Assembly: GCA_034190875.2 (NCBI GenBank) | Contig: CM067344.1 | Coordinates: 67,450,551 to 67,514,550 of the forward strand | Reading direction: 5' to 3' | Source: Urechis unicinctus | Lineage: Eukaryota > Annelida > Polychaeta > Xenopneusta > Urechidae | Length of the DNA stretch: 64,000 bases | Shown: one piece after another, positions 54,286-64,000 of the stretch | Numbering within the stretch: the first letter of the stretch is position 1 | How the letters are laid out: every line of letters starts with the position of its first letter | The notes under the pieces: generated by a model | Databases searched by the model: none | What the model was told of the DNA's origin: nothing | Seen by the model: the letters and a program-made list of their open reading frames with translations, nothing else | Program-made: the position numbers and the translations under genes

Positions 54286-55444
54286 GTATATTTATCTCCT
54301 TGCTTATCCTCCAGGGCTATTCATCAGTTTCTCAGAGAAATGCGCCTCTCCTAGGGCTGTATGTAACTTATGCGTGGTTGTCTCCGACGTATATGCCAAT
54401 GTTAAGGTAGCATTTTGATATATTTTCATGCTTATCACACTCTGGGTATTTCGTAGCTTTTGTGCATAGGCAGTTTTTGATTGGTTGCGTGTGAAGTATT
54501 GTGTTATTATATGATGTCGGAAATTATCGCTATCGATATGACGGACTTGGGCCAAATAAATCTTTGCGCATATGCGATTGCTTGTCATTTTAAACATAAC
54601 TGCGCCTTTATGATGTTTGTTTCATTGTGTAGCTCGGTGTTGCTTTATGCACCTGAACAAATGGCACTATTTAAGATATAGGGGACATAGCTACGGTGGT
54701 GTGGATGCTACCGTGCCAGTTAAGTGACATCATCCACTGAGAATGAACCCGATTCTTTGACTAGGGTTACAACCGCCAGTTCTGATGTCAGCTATGTCTG
54801 ATAGTCCGCCGCCACCAACTTGGCCATGCCGTTATCTACGTCAAATTGTCTGACCTCACCGGCTTTATATTAGTATTATCCCGATGCCACAATCAACCCG
54901 CTGGGCCCGGCTGACTGGCTGTAGTTTTGAGACTTAATGAAAAGGCGCCCCCAATCGAGTAGTTATTGGTTCTCATTAATGTACTCGTTGCATCTTGTGT
55001 GCGATAAAACCAAATATTAATGGCAAACGAGGAACCTGAGAAGCTTTCATTTTTGCCAAGCAAATGCTGCATCAAGCTGCTAAGAATATATTGGCAAATG
55101 ACTATAGTTTATTTTCATTTACGTCCGCACTGTTCTCTAAGGGTTGGATTATTTTTGTGTCAATGAGTATTAATTGTGTGGGTATACTTGTGTGCCTAGT
55201 GAAATCTTAGCGCGAGGAAACGAAACCATGCAGCAATGGGCAAAATTGTAAGTTTCCCTTCCGTTCCATCTGTTGATTGCGGCTTCTGAGAATTGTAAAT
55301 GGGATGCTAAAAATCCCCCACATTCACTAAACATCTTAGGTGCATTTCAACAAAAATCACTCGATTTTTAAGCAAAACAAAAAGAGGATCCTAAAATAGT
55401 GCTGATATCCGGATTCCCACTATTTTCATTGCATTAATGGACGA

Positions 55445-56340
55445 TCAGAGCAAGTAACGAAGAAAAGTCGGAGGAAGAAAGAAGCTATAAACAGATTCAA
55501 CAACCAAAAGAAGGAAGCGTGAGCGAGACCAGCTGCGTTCCAACACGAGGGTCTCTTTAGGGGCCAGTTTGCCAGATGGGAAGCATTTACGGTGTGAGGT
55601 GTTTGACCAATGAAGAAGCTGCGAATTTATGTTGGACATGAAGTAGTGTAAGTAATTGTATATTATGAATGATCCTGCTGTTGAATCGGCTCCTCGAAGT
55701 ACACTTGGTGTAAATCTTACCGATTGAATCAAATGTTAGGGCCTATTTTTGGTCCTTTGCACTATTTGGATATGTTAATTGTAAAACGATCCGTGATCGG
55801 ATTTTCATTGGTATGGTGGTCAATCAAAATTTCGAAATGCTTTTATCAAATATGCCATTTGTTCCTTTGCATGGTCTCACTTTGGGCATCTGAAGACTGT
55901 TGTTATTTTTGATAACTGTCAGTAAGAAAGTTGTTGTGAATTTTACCATCCCAAAATGACAAATGTTGTTGTTGAAATGTATATTTCTTTTATTTGTCAC
56001 ATTCATATGTGTGTGAATCCAAACTGTAAAATAACTCATAGAATTGGCAAATAAATAATACATGAATCCATTTTAATGTCACTTCTTTTTTCATCAGGAC
56101 TGTGGCAATATAAAGTCAAAGATGAAGATAACGTGTCATGACTAATTGACAGTGGTAAACCTGGGTAATAAATTTATGCATCATATTTTGTTCTGTGTTT
56201 GTGAGACAAAAAAATTACTGATATATGAATGCTCATTACATAATGCTAAAACACCGCGCGTTTTGTGAGATTAGGCAATTTTTATACTGGGACAACAATA
56301 TAATCCACTCAAAAATAACAAGCAGAAGAATTAGATATTT
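55445..56340. other. interior of the 1.64-kb transposon, no domain recognised
   Basis: Contains a 95-codon minus-strand frame (55445-55732) and a basic plus-strand stretch (KKSRRKKEAINRF near 55455). It also has a possible donor, gtaagt near 55649, and an acceptor-like tttttcatcag near 56096. If the element once had a spliced transposase it would lie here. I cannot demonstrate one. Confidence 0.35.
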
Positions 56341-56372
56341 CCTAATTAATATTACAAATTAAATCATTTAAG

Positions 56373-56828
56373 CTAAGAATATAACCCATATCTACTTTGT
56401 TTAAAGTCAGATTACTGTCTATACTGGTCAGGGTAGAGGTCTCTAATCTTCCAGACACAACAGGAGGGAATAACCCTCCAGTAGCCCTCCCCCAAAAAAA
56501 GCCATGAATCCAGAGAACGAATTGCCGATAGGCACCATGTCCAAGCATTATATTTTGGTCTTCAACAACCACATCTAAATCCCCTAGCACGTACGCCGGG
56601 TACCAGTTATTTACGTCTCGGGTCGAGCACAACTCTTTCCATCTGAGGAAATGCAGATGTGCTTAAGTCTAGTCTGTTAGTGCAACATTGCCACTCCACA
56701 GGGGTAGGCATCTCCCCACATTGAAGGCAGATGCACCAGTCTGAAAACTGCTCTCTGTGACCAATATTGTCTGAAGGTTTTTCGAGCAACTGAAGAGTGC
56801 TAACTGCTGAGCAGTACAATACCATCAA
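56373..56828 (-). pseudogene. P2X7 C-terminal (ballast-type) domain, broken
   Basis: Three minus-strand frames carry successive parts of one domain. Frame a has WCICLQCGEMPT with ECC-type WQCC (56682-56738), the Cys-rich zinc-binding block WC.C..C..MPT..E..CC. Frame b has [12 protein letters not shown] (about 56498-56534), the AYRqfv.W.hG block. Frame c has [19 protein letters not shown] (about 56421-56477), the R..iPsCvv..IR..fP block. It then meets a TAA (56412-56414) just before the expected G-F ending. This domain forms the cytoplasmic zinc-binding tail of vertebrate P2X7 receptors and also occurs alone in many invertebrate proteins. No P2X channel segment is present. At least two frameshifts and one stop make it a pseudogene. 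It lies inside the 55338-56981 element. Confidence 0.75.
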
Positions 56829-58732
56829 TTTTTCTTTCCGTGACAGCTCTGAAGATTCAGCAGCCGCTCTACGACATAGCGTTTAACCAGTCCGCAAAAT
56901 GGTTTTTATGGGTTCCTAAAACATATTTCTATTAAGTGGACAAGAAAAAACGTCTAACATTTTTTTAGACAAAATGCACCTTTAATGCATATCGTTTTCT
57001 CACGTGAGTCAAACATAGGCAGAGAAGGATTCCAAATGACGTTTATCAGTAAATGAATCACAATTGACAAACTACTTACTAAGGTTTTAAACTGCAGCAC
57101 AGCAGCCGCTAATAGCGTACAAATAGGTTTGGTCAATCGTTACAGTATACCAACATCCGCATTTTGTTTTGTCTGTACTATTTATGGGTGAATTGATCTC
57201 TACGACAGCGGCGCATATGCGCGAGGCGTTGCATATGACCGTCGCATGACAACACTAACAACTTAGTTTGGCTAGTTCGCGTTAAATGTTCCTGTAGCGG
57301 AATGTAATGTAGCGGCATAGACAGCCTTACTGTTTATTGTATGGAATCAGACAATTATGATCTAGCTTTAATTTTATCTGTGCGTTAACCCATGCCAGTC
57401 ACTGTAATGGATTATTGATGTCGGCACTGCCATGCATGATAAATAGCTAGCCTAATGCAATTAAGGGATCATTTAACCATGTTACATTGAACATATGACG
57501 AGGTACTGCCCACAATTATACTGTTATTCAACAATATACCGAATAAAACGGCCGAATAATAGCGTGTATCGGTGTCTCAGACAAAACTGTTGATTGGTTG
57601 TGCATTGTGGAATGCCTGCAATAGGTCTAGAAAATTACATTTGTGTTTTTATTTGTGTGTGTCTCTGGTCTACTTCTCAATTACTGATGTGCTAAACAAG
57701 GGTGCACTGTTTTAGGCTACACAGCCCCAACACCATAAGAGGCTGTATATTGATATTGTAGCTCAACGAAATTGCTTTTTCTATATCCTATACTGGACGT
57801 TTTTGATGGCTCATAGAATCGGCTTTTATGACTGGTATGATTTTGTTCAACGAATATACTAGCCTATAATTGTGTAAATCTGAGAGATCTTTCTTCGTGA
57901 GGGGCCCTCAAAAACAAAACTAAAGTCTCCACTTTATATTTGAGCAGTGAGACAATACAAGAAAATTCGCCATATATGCATGGCTGGACACTTGATACAG
58001 GTTAATTCCAAGATTGTCCGATCTGAAGGAACTGTCGTGCAACATCAGTGATAGAACAACTGCAATGGCAACGTTGACGACTGACCAAACATAATGAGCC
58101 AAATCTTAACTATAGATGCAATTAATCACTTCCATATACCCAATGCAATGTGAAGCCAATGACAGTTGGATACTTCCTTCTTGATGATAGCAACTGATAT
58201 TTATGAGGGCATATAACCACAGCACACAAGAACTCATAGGTGGACAATGAATGCTTCACTGTTTGCCCACATGAAATAGTTGTTTACCAGCAATGTTTGG
58301 CCAGCTACTAGCAGACTAAATAGAATATCAAATATAATCGAGATGTTCACATGGTCAGCTGCGCTCATTAAGGAACGCTTATTTTCGGGACACCAATCAA
58401 CGATTTGAACGCCATCCATCTAAACAACTTTCCAGTCAATTGAGCAACTTGCCTTCAATTAATTAACCCTTGGTAAGCTCGAACATTTATTTCCTTAAAT
58501 TTGCCATTATACTCCACTATTCCTTGGTGTCATCGTACAGGAACAACTAATTTTTTGTTACACCATACACATGCTTGCAATTCATCTTCTGATGTATTAA
58601 TCGGAACTTTGTTTTTGCTTAAAAGCAAAATCTCTGGGTAGAAAAAACCGAATATATGCAAAGCACACACTTACGCGGCCGATCTATCAGTATACCAATA
58701 AAACCATATAAGTCCCTGTCTTTAGCTTGCAG

Positions 58733-58866
58733 TCATTCATGCATATGGTCCCGGGAAACGGGACACAAGAGGAAATTAGTTGAACATTTACTTTGTAATA
58801 ATGGGAATTATATCGGAAGCATTCATGCATAACAGACCGGGGAAACGGACACAAGACGACAATGGT
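58733..58866 (+). repeat. imperfect direct repeat of about 45 bp
   Basis: cattcatgcat, then gaaacgggacacaaga, at 58734-58773. It recurs as cattcatgcat, then gaaacggacacaagac, at 58821-58859. The second copy ends at the start of the large AT block. Confidence 0.75.
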
Positions 58867-59167
58867 TTATGTATATATATATATATATAAAATTATACAT
58901 ATATATATATATTATATATATATATATATATATATTATATATTTATACATATATACATATATATATATATAAATACATATATATCTTCAGGTAAATATTA
59001 TATATATATATCTAATATTATATATTTATATATATATATATTTACATATCTATATGTATATCGAAACTGTAAATACATAAACATATAAAAAAAAAATTTC
59101 TTCTGATTTATATAAATTATATAATATTTATATATATTGATATATATAAACATATATATATATCATA

Positions 59168-59203
<36 letters not shown>

Positions 59204-59666
59204 CATATACATGATATATATATAGATCTAGTATGTATGTTTTGTCTTTAATACATATATATGACTATATGTATGTATTTAAATGATTATGAATAATAAC
59301 ATGCATATATATGTTTTGTATACATGGGTATTTTTATGTATATATACATGCGTGCATATTTATCAAGTATGTATATATATATATATAAACATGATCATAC
59401 AAATATATATATATGTATATATATGTATATATGAATGTGTGCATAACAAAATATACATATATATATACATATGATATATATATATATTTAATATGTATTT
59501 ATAGATATATATAAATATAAATATATATATATATGTATATATATATAGAAACATATATATACATATATATTTATATAAATAATTTTTTTTATAAATATAT
59601 ATATAAACAAATATATATATATATATATATATATTTGCATATATATATATGTATATATATATATAA

Positions 59667-59752
<86 letters not shown>

Positions 59753-59810
59753 TATATATGTTATATATATATATATATATATATATATCTATATATATAT
59801 ATATATATAG

Positions 59811-59860
<50 letters not shown>

Positions 59861-60018
59861 ATATATATATATCTATATATATATATATATATATATATTT
59901 ATGTGTATATCGATGCAGTAAATATATAAACATTTATAACCTATTTCTGATGTATATTTATATCAATACATATATTTATCCTTATATATATATATACATA
60001 CATACATCGATTTTTATA

Positions 60019-60057
<39 letters not shown>

Positions 60058-60075
60058 GTATAGGTATATGTTTTA
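58867..60075. repeat. large AT-rich block with TA arrays
   Basis: Over 1.2 kb of almost only A and T, with TA arrays at 58910-58935, 59600-59755 and 59760-59900 and short interruptions. It has no counterpart in copy A. Confidence 0.95.
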
Positions 60076-60395
60076 TGTCTAAATACAATTGACTACCGAA
60101 GCGTCATGTGTTCTCAATACAATCATTATTGTTGTTTTCGTTTTTAGTCGCAACAACGGTTTTATCAAGTGTGTCAAGACGATTAAGATAGATGACTGTT
60201 TTATCATGCCACATATATGTGCTGACATCAGGCAAGATCGTTCCCTGTTTCAGAACCAAAAGAATTACTGCAACAATAAACGTTTAGCTACATATATAAT
60301 TTGTTTAGAAAGGCAAATTCAAAAATGATTCCAAAAATGAATTGACAATTTGTGTGCTGCTTCATACATGCTCCTTAGACCCCAAAGATTTCCAG

Positions 60396-60397
<2 letters not shown>
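60076..60397. other. anonymous DNA with a 79-codon ORF
   Basis: Frame at 60089-60328 (plus) starts at a codon inside unique DNA and has no recognised motif. No counterpart in copy A was noticed. Confidence 0.5.

Positions 60398-60427
<30 letters not shown>
60398..60427. repeat. short (TA)n run at an inversion edge
   Basis: About 30 bp of TA immediately before the inverted segment. Confidence 0.9.
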
Positions 60428-60431
<4 letters not shown>

Positions 60432-60615
60432 ACGAGCAATCCGATTAATCGCATTGTCTCTTATTGCTCAGTTCGCCACGATATATCGACCACATGATAC
60501 TGGATACGCGTCACTCGCGAACTCTGCAATTGCACATTCGGATATATGGTGTTATTTTGTGTTGGTAGGCCTAAGGCGGTAAACATTTGATATTTTCTTT
60601 TCCTTATTCGTGCAG
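60428..60615 (-). repeat. inverted segment matching 36365-36551
   Basis: Reads as the reverse complement of copy A 36365-36551. Matching words are gacgagcaatccg (60431), tcttattgctcagttcgcc (60460), atatcgacc and ggcggtaaacattt (60575). Identity is roughly 75-80% by eye. In copy A the segment lies in forward orientation at about the same place in the duplication. Confidence 0.85.
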
Positions 60616-61255
60616 AGTAATATTCGGATTTTCCAAGTAGAACGTTGGCTAAATGACAACAATACGAGCTCCAAAGCTTTCTTATCCGTCCGCATAATGA
60701 TTTTAACCTAAGTATGAAGTATTGAATAGCACACAGATTGTTTATATGACGACAAATTTAATTCACCCAGAAAGCATCGTGTCACGTTATCAGCTAAAAT
60801 CATATATGGTTCACAATTGCAGCGGCGCTAAATTTGCTGCAAAACAACTAGCCGCTCCGCAACAAATTGTAAAGATAGTCTGCTTAAGTCCCGATGACCG
60901 GAGTGTATGGTTTTTAATGGCCGGCGATGGATAGTCCCTTTATTTACGTGCTGAGCAGGCAAGCAGGCATGCAAGTAAGTGATAAGTAGTGTTTGTAAAA
61001 TCATGTGAAAACGCACATAGCCAATCCGTGTAACTGCATCGCGGTGTAAATCAATCAATAACTTGCGCTTACTTCGATCTCATTTTGATCGACGAGTATT
61101 TCCATTTCCGTTATGAAGATATACTCTCATGAAAACCCCACGTTATGCTATATTTACATTACACTGTACCTTGATCTAAGGGGAATTTCCGCAGCAAAAT
61201 ATACACTCTAATCATTATATTTGTGAAGTTGCTTGAAGCTCAATAAAATCAGCTA
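60616..61255. other. anonymous DNA, no gene seen
   Basis: No similarity to copy A noticed. Frames at 60722-60934 (plus) and 60828-61058 (minus) overlap and lack motifs. Confidence 0.55.
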
Positions 61256-61480
<225 letters not shown>

Positions 61481-61496
61481 GTCCTAAAAAAAATAA

Positions 61497-64000
61497 ACAA
61501 GGTACTCCGCTATGCATATGAAAAATACACTGTAAATTTCACATATTAGATATTTGGTCCAGACTGCTGTAAATGTTGTAATTGGTTTAAGCCGAAAGAG
61601 CTGCTATGGGTTAAAAATGCTGCTCTTCCTTAAGCTTAACGAAATTAAGTGCTTACTACAAGCGAGCATTTAAATAAGAATGCCGTATAAAGTACATCAT
61701 ATTACTCTTCTTCCGTGATAGATAACCCAATCCTCTAATTTGTGATTGGCTATGTTTCGCAAGTGGAAAATTCGGGTTTTTGTAAGTGAAAAAAGGTATA
61801 CGTTAACACACCCATAGTCTATTGTGATATGCAGTCTTGACTTTGGAGCACTGAATAATAAGAAACAGGTATGATTTCGAACTAATTACATGTTTTATAC
61901 TTGATATCCTGAAGCACAAGAAGGGAAAATCGCACCAAAAGTTAAGAAATGCAGGTAATGTTTTCTTGCTTTTTATCACCGTTTGTATGATATGCAAGTT
62001 GACAATTTTATCAAAATATACCAGAATTGCGATAACTATTGCACGCTTAACAAATGCGTCAATGCTTTTAATGACATTATTGGGGATTTAGCAGCGTTCC
62101 AATTGCGTTCCTGCGTAATCCAATGTAGCTCGAGCTTCAGGAGAACCATCGAAAACGTTGGAACGTTAGCATTGTTCGGTCGTTAATGCAGATGTATGTA
62201 TACGCTAAATAGTTGCACTTGTTGCATACACCATAATCTCATTTTACTGAAGATGTGTAGCTCGCAAAGGTAACGCTTAAGTACGGTTCCAGGATAATTC
62301 TTTAAACGCATTCTGCACAACCCTCCTGCTTGAAATATTAAAGAAATATCAATTTCGGAGAATACATTGGATGTAGCATATTTTGATGTTTTCTCCCAAG
62401 CTACTGTTTTGCAGATGCATTTTAAGGACCATAACTGCTGGTTACATTGCCATCCCACTAAGTATCTGATTGTCTTACAATTTCAAGACGGAATCAAATT
62501 AACGTGTTTCCCTATGTGAAACAGTGCATGTTTAAAAATTATTGCCGATAACGGATGCTGTTATAGAAAGTTTGTTTTATATACTCGGCACAGTCCATTA
62601 AATAGCCCCTTCTTATTGTAATAATACATGGAGACAGGGCGTGATACAAAGCTAATGGCACAGCTTAAGAGCTAATTGCATCCGTAGATCGCGTGACTTG
62701 GTGACATCCCAACACATTGTGAACTTCAGTAGATACAATAAGATATTCATGGGGGCTGTTTAAGTGTATCTGATTTATTGCTTAAATAATTGCGTATAGA
62801 CAATAGAATGGCCTTAGCTAAATTTGCTTTTGAAATTGATTCGTTTTGCATGTTATACTTGAGGTTGAATCGTTATTCAAAATCAGGCGATAATTATTTT
62901 GATCATATGGTCAATCGGTAAAGCATTAGGATTCATTGTTTTCAAATGAATTGTAAGGAACAACATGTGATATTGATATTAGATCTGAATATCGTATTTT
63001 GTATCAACGTCCAAAATGTCAGCTGACTTAAGCTGTATCAATAGAAGCACTGGTGAACCAAACGATCTGACTTTTGATTGCTCTTGGTGTTATCAATGAC
63101 TATAAACGGCAATGCGTCACTACTGTGGAACGCACCAGACGCACTAGGTTAACGCAGTGAAAAACAAGATGGTTCCCATTGATACCCACGCCCCATTGGC
63201 ATGCTTAACACATTGCGCTCAGTCTGGATATTCCTGCTACGTTTCACAGCTTGTTTCGTGTTAGCCTGATAAAATTAAATCCTTTCGCGTTAACAGTGCG
63301 TTGTTCTACTATTTTACATTAATTCACTGATGGCCTTAATATTTGCGCATCTACACTACCCTACTGTCTAGGCGTACAATAAGGCTATAACAACGACATT
63401 CTATGCAAGGCTTGAGGCGGATGGGCTGGATTGTGCACGTAGACTCAAACAAGGTTTACTATGTAATACAGACGAAGCTCGAGAAAGCACCACGCTGTTG
63501 TCATATTATTCTTATCTATGGGGTAGGCAATGCCAAGTTACATCGAAACAACCAATCACAGCCCCACGGGATGAACGTCCACTTACTATGTTGTTCTATT
63601 TAATTGGCAGATCACAATAAAATCTAACTAGACTTGGTGTAGCTTCGGATGTGAAAGTGGTCACTATAGTAAAGACAGTTACAGCTCCTTAACATTTATC
63701 ATGTTACAGTTAATTGTACAAGAACAAATCTAACTAGATTCCGGACAATTACAAACCGTGCACTATAACTACCTCTGTAAGAGCCTTTGGCTTACCAGCC
63801 CATTTATATGTGCTAAAGACTAACACATGCAATGAACTTTAACGAGCGCTGTAGTTGCAATGGGCGTAGACAAGCCTTAGCTACATGGTTATACATCCTA
63901 AAGTTACTAAAACTGCAAACAAACTCACCACAAGCATACTGTGTGCAAGATAATTAGTTGGCAAAAAGTAGAAAATTCGTCATACGTATAATATTTCGTC
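61497..64000 (+). repeat. U1 repeat, copy B (runs off the window)
   Basis: Counterpart of 36752-39780, starting with actccgctatg (61503; copy A actccgcgatg near 36760). It includes the part shared with the third copy at 22040-23560. Frames at 61983-62186, 62183-62458 and 63403-63603 lack motifs and are not kept in the other copies. Confidence 0.9.

Larger units (their letters stand above)
55338..56981 (-). mobile_element. DNA transposon with P2X7-C-like domain, 1.64 kb
   Basis: Absent from copy A, which reads continuously through the site (cttaatgcg near 34341-34349). The ends form a perfect 10-bp inverted repeat, aggtgcattt at 55338-55347 and aaatgcacct at 56972-56981. Looser inverted similarity follows inside (aaaaatcactcgattttt versus the complement of the right side). 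The flanks are consistent with a very short target duplication (tt, or tta if the boundary is shifted). It carries the broken P2X7-C-type frame on the minus strand. No transposase domain was recognised in 55445-56340. It may be a deletion derivative or belong to a superfamily I could not identify. Confidence 0.65.
45225..58866 (+). repeat. segmental duplication copy B, parts U2 and U3
   Basis: Counterpart of 23500-36040. It carries the LINE, the P2X7-C transposon and a ~370-bp insertion that copy A lacks. It lacks about 444 bp of copy A (26747-27190), cleanly between two tccag words. Apart from the mobile elements no gene is seen. Frames such as 48335-48595 and 49840-50049 lack motifs. Confidence 0.9.

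Noticed and set aside
55445..55732. 95-codon frame as the transposase of the 1.64-kb element
   Set aside because: No transposase motif is recognisable; it remains only a candidate region.
56342..56828. Active P2X receptor gene
   Set aside because: Only the C-terminal ballast-type domain is present, in three frames with a stop. No transmembrane or ectodomain sequence occurs nearby.

Overview
The window looks like intergenic DNA from an AT-rich animal (metazoan) nuclear genome. No complete gene is visible. The support is eukaryotic transposon debris (two decayed LINE reverse transcriptases, a PIF/Harbinger transposase fragment, a gag-like fragment, and a DNA transposon with a P2X7 C-terminal-type domain), very long (TA)n, (ATGT)n and (AGGT)n microsatellites, and no operons or bacterial-type genes. 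The P2X7-C domain and the LINE types fit an invertebrate or basal chordate. The exact lineage cannot be read from the sequence.

Layout. 1-600: AT-rich DNA and a TA array. 1085-1990: decayed LINE RT on the minus strand. 2-21.4 kb: mostly anonymous DNA with TA arrays (4.2, 8.2, 14.2 and 21.5 kb), a noisy 735-bp tandem duplication carrying (AGGT)n arrays (11.6-13.3 kb), a coiled-coil exon-like ORF (13.88-14.04 kb, minus) and a GC-richer gag-like island (19.6-20.3 kb). 22.0-40.5 kb and 45.2-64.0 kb: two collinear copies (A and B) of one large old segmental duplication, roughly 80% identical by eye. A third partial copy of its U1 part lies at 22.0-23.56 kb. Spacing between matching points is about 21-25 kb. 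40.5-45.2 kb separates the copies and holds TA and (ATGT)n arrays.

The two copies date each other's insertions. Copy A alone has a Harbinger-like element (29.68-31.36 kb) and a 12-bp minisatellite. Copy B alone has a decayed CR1/L2-like LINE (50.2-51.7 kb), a 1.64-kb DNA transposon with 10-bp inverted ends and a broken P2X7-C-like domain (55.34-56.98 kb), a large AT block (58.9-60.1 kb) and a small inverted segment (60.43-60.62 kb). Both copies keep an (ATGT)n array of about 0.8-0.9 kb at the same site.

I did not find a functional new system. The observations most worth following are the P2X7-C-carrying transposon, the three places where a local duplicate seems to be overwritten by the neighbouring microsatellite motif, the ~93%-identical block shared by A and B, and the coiled-coil exon. 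Homology statements were made by eye, without any search.
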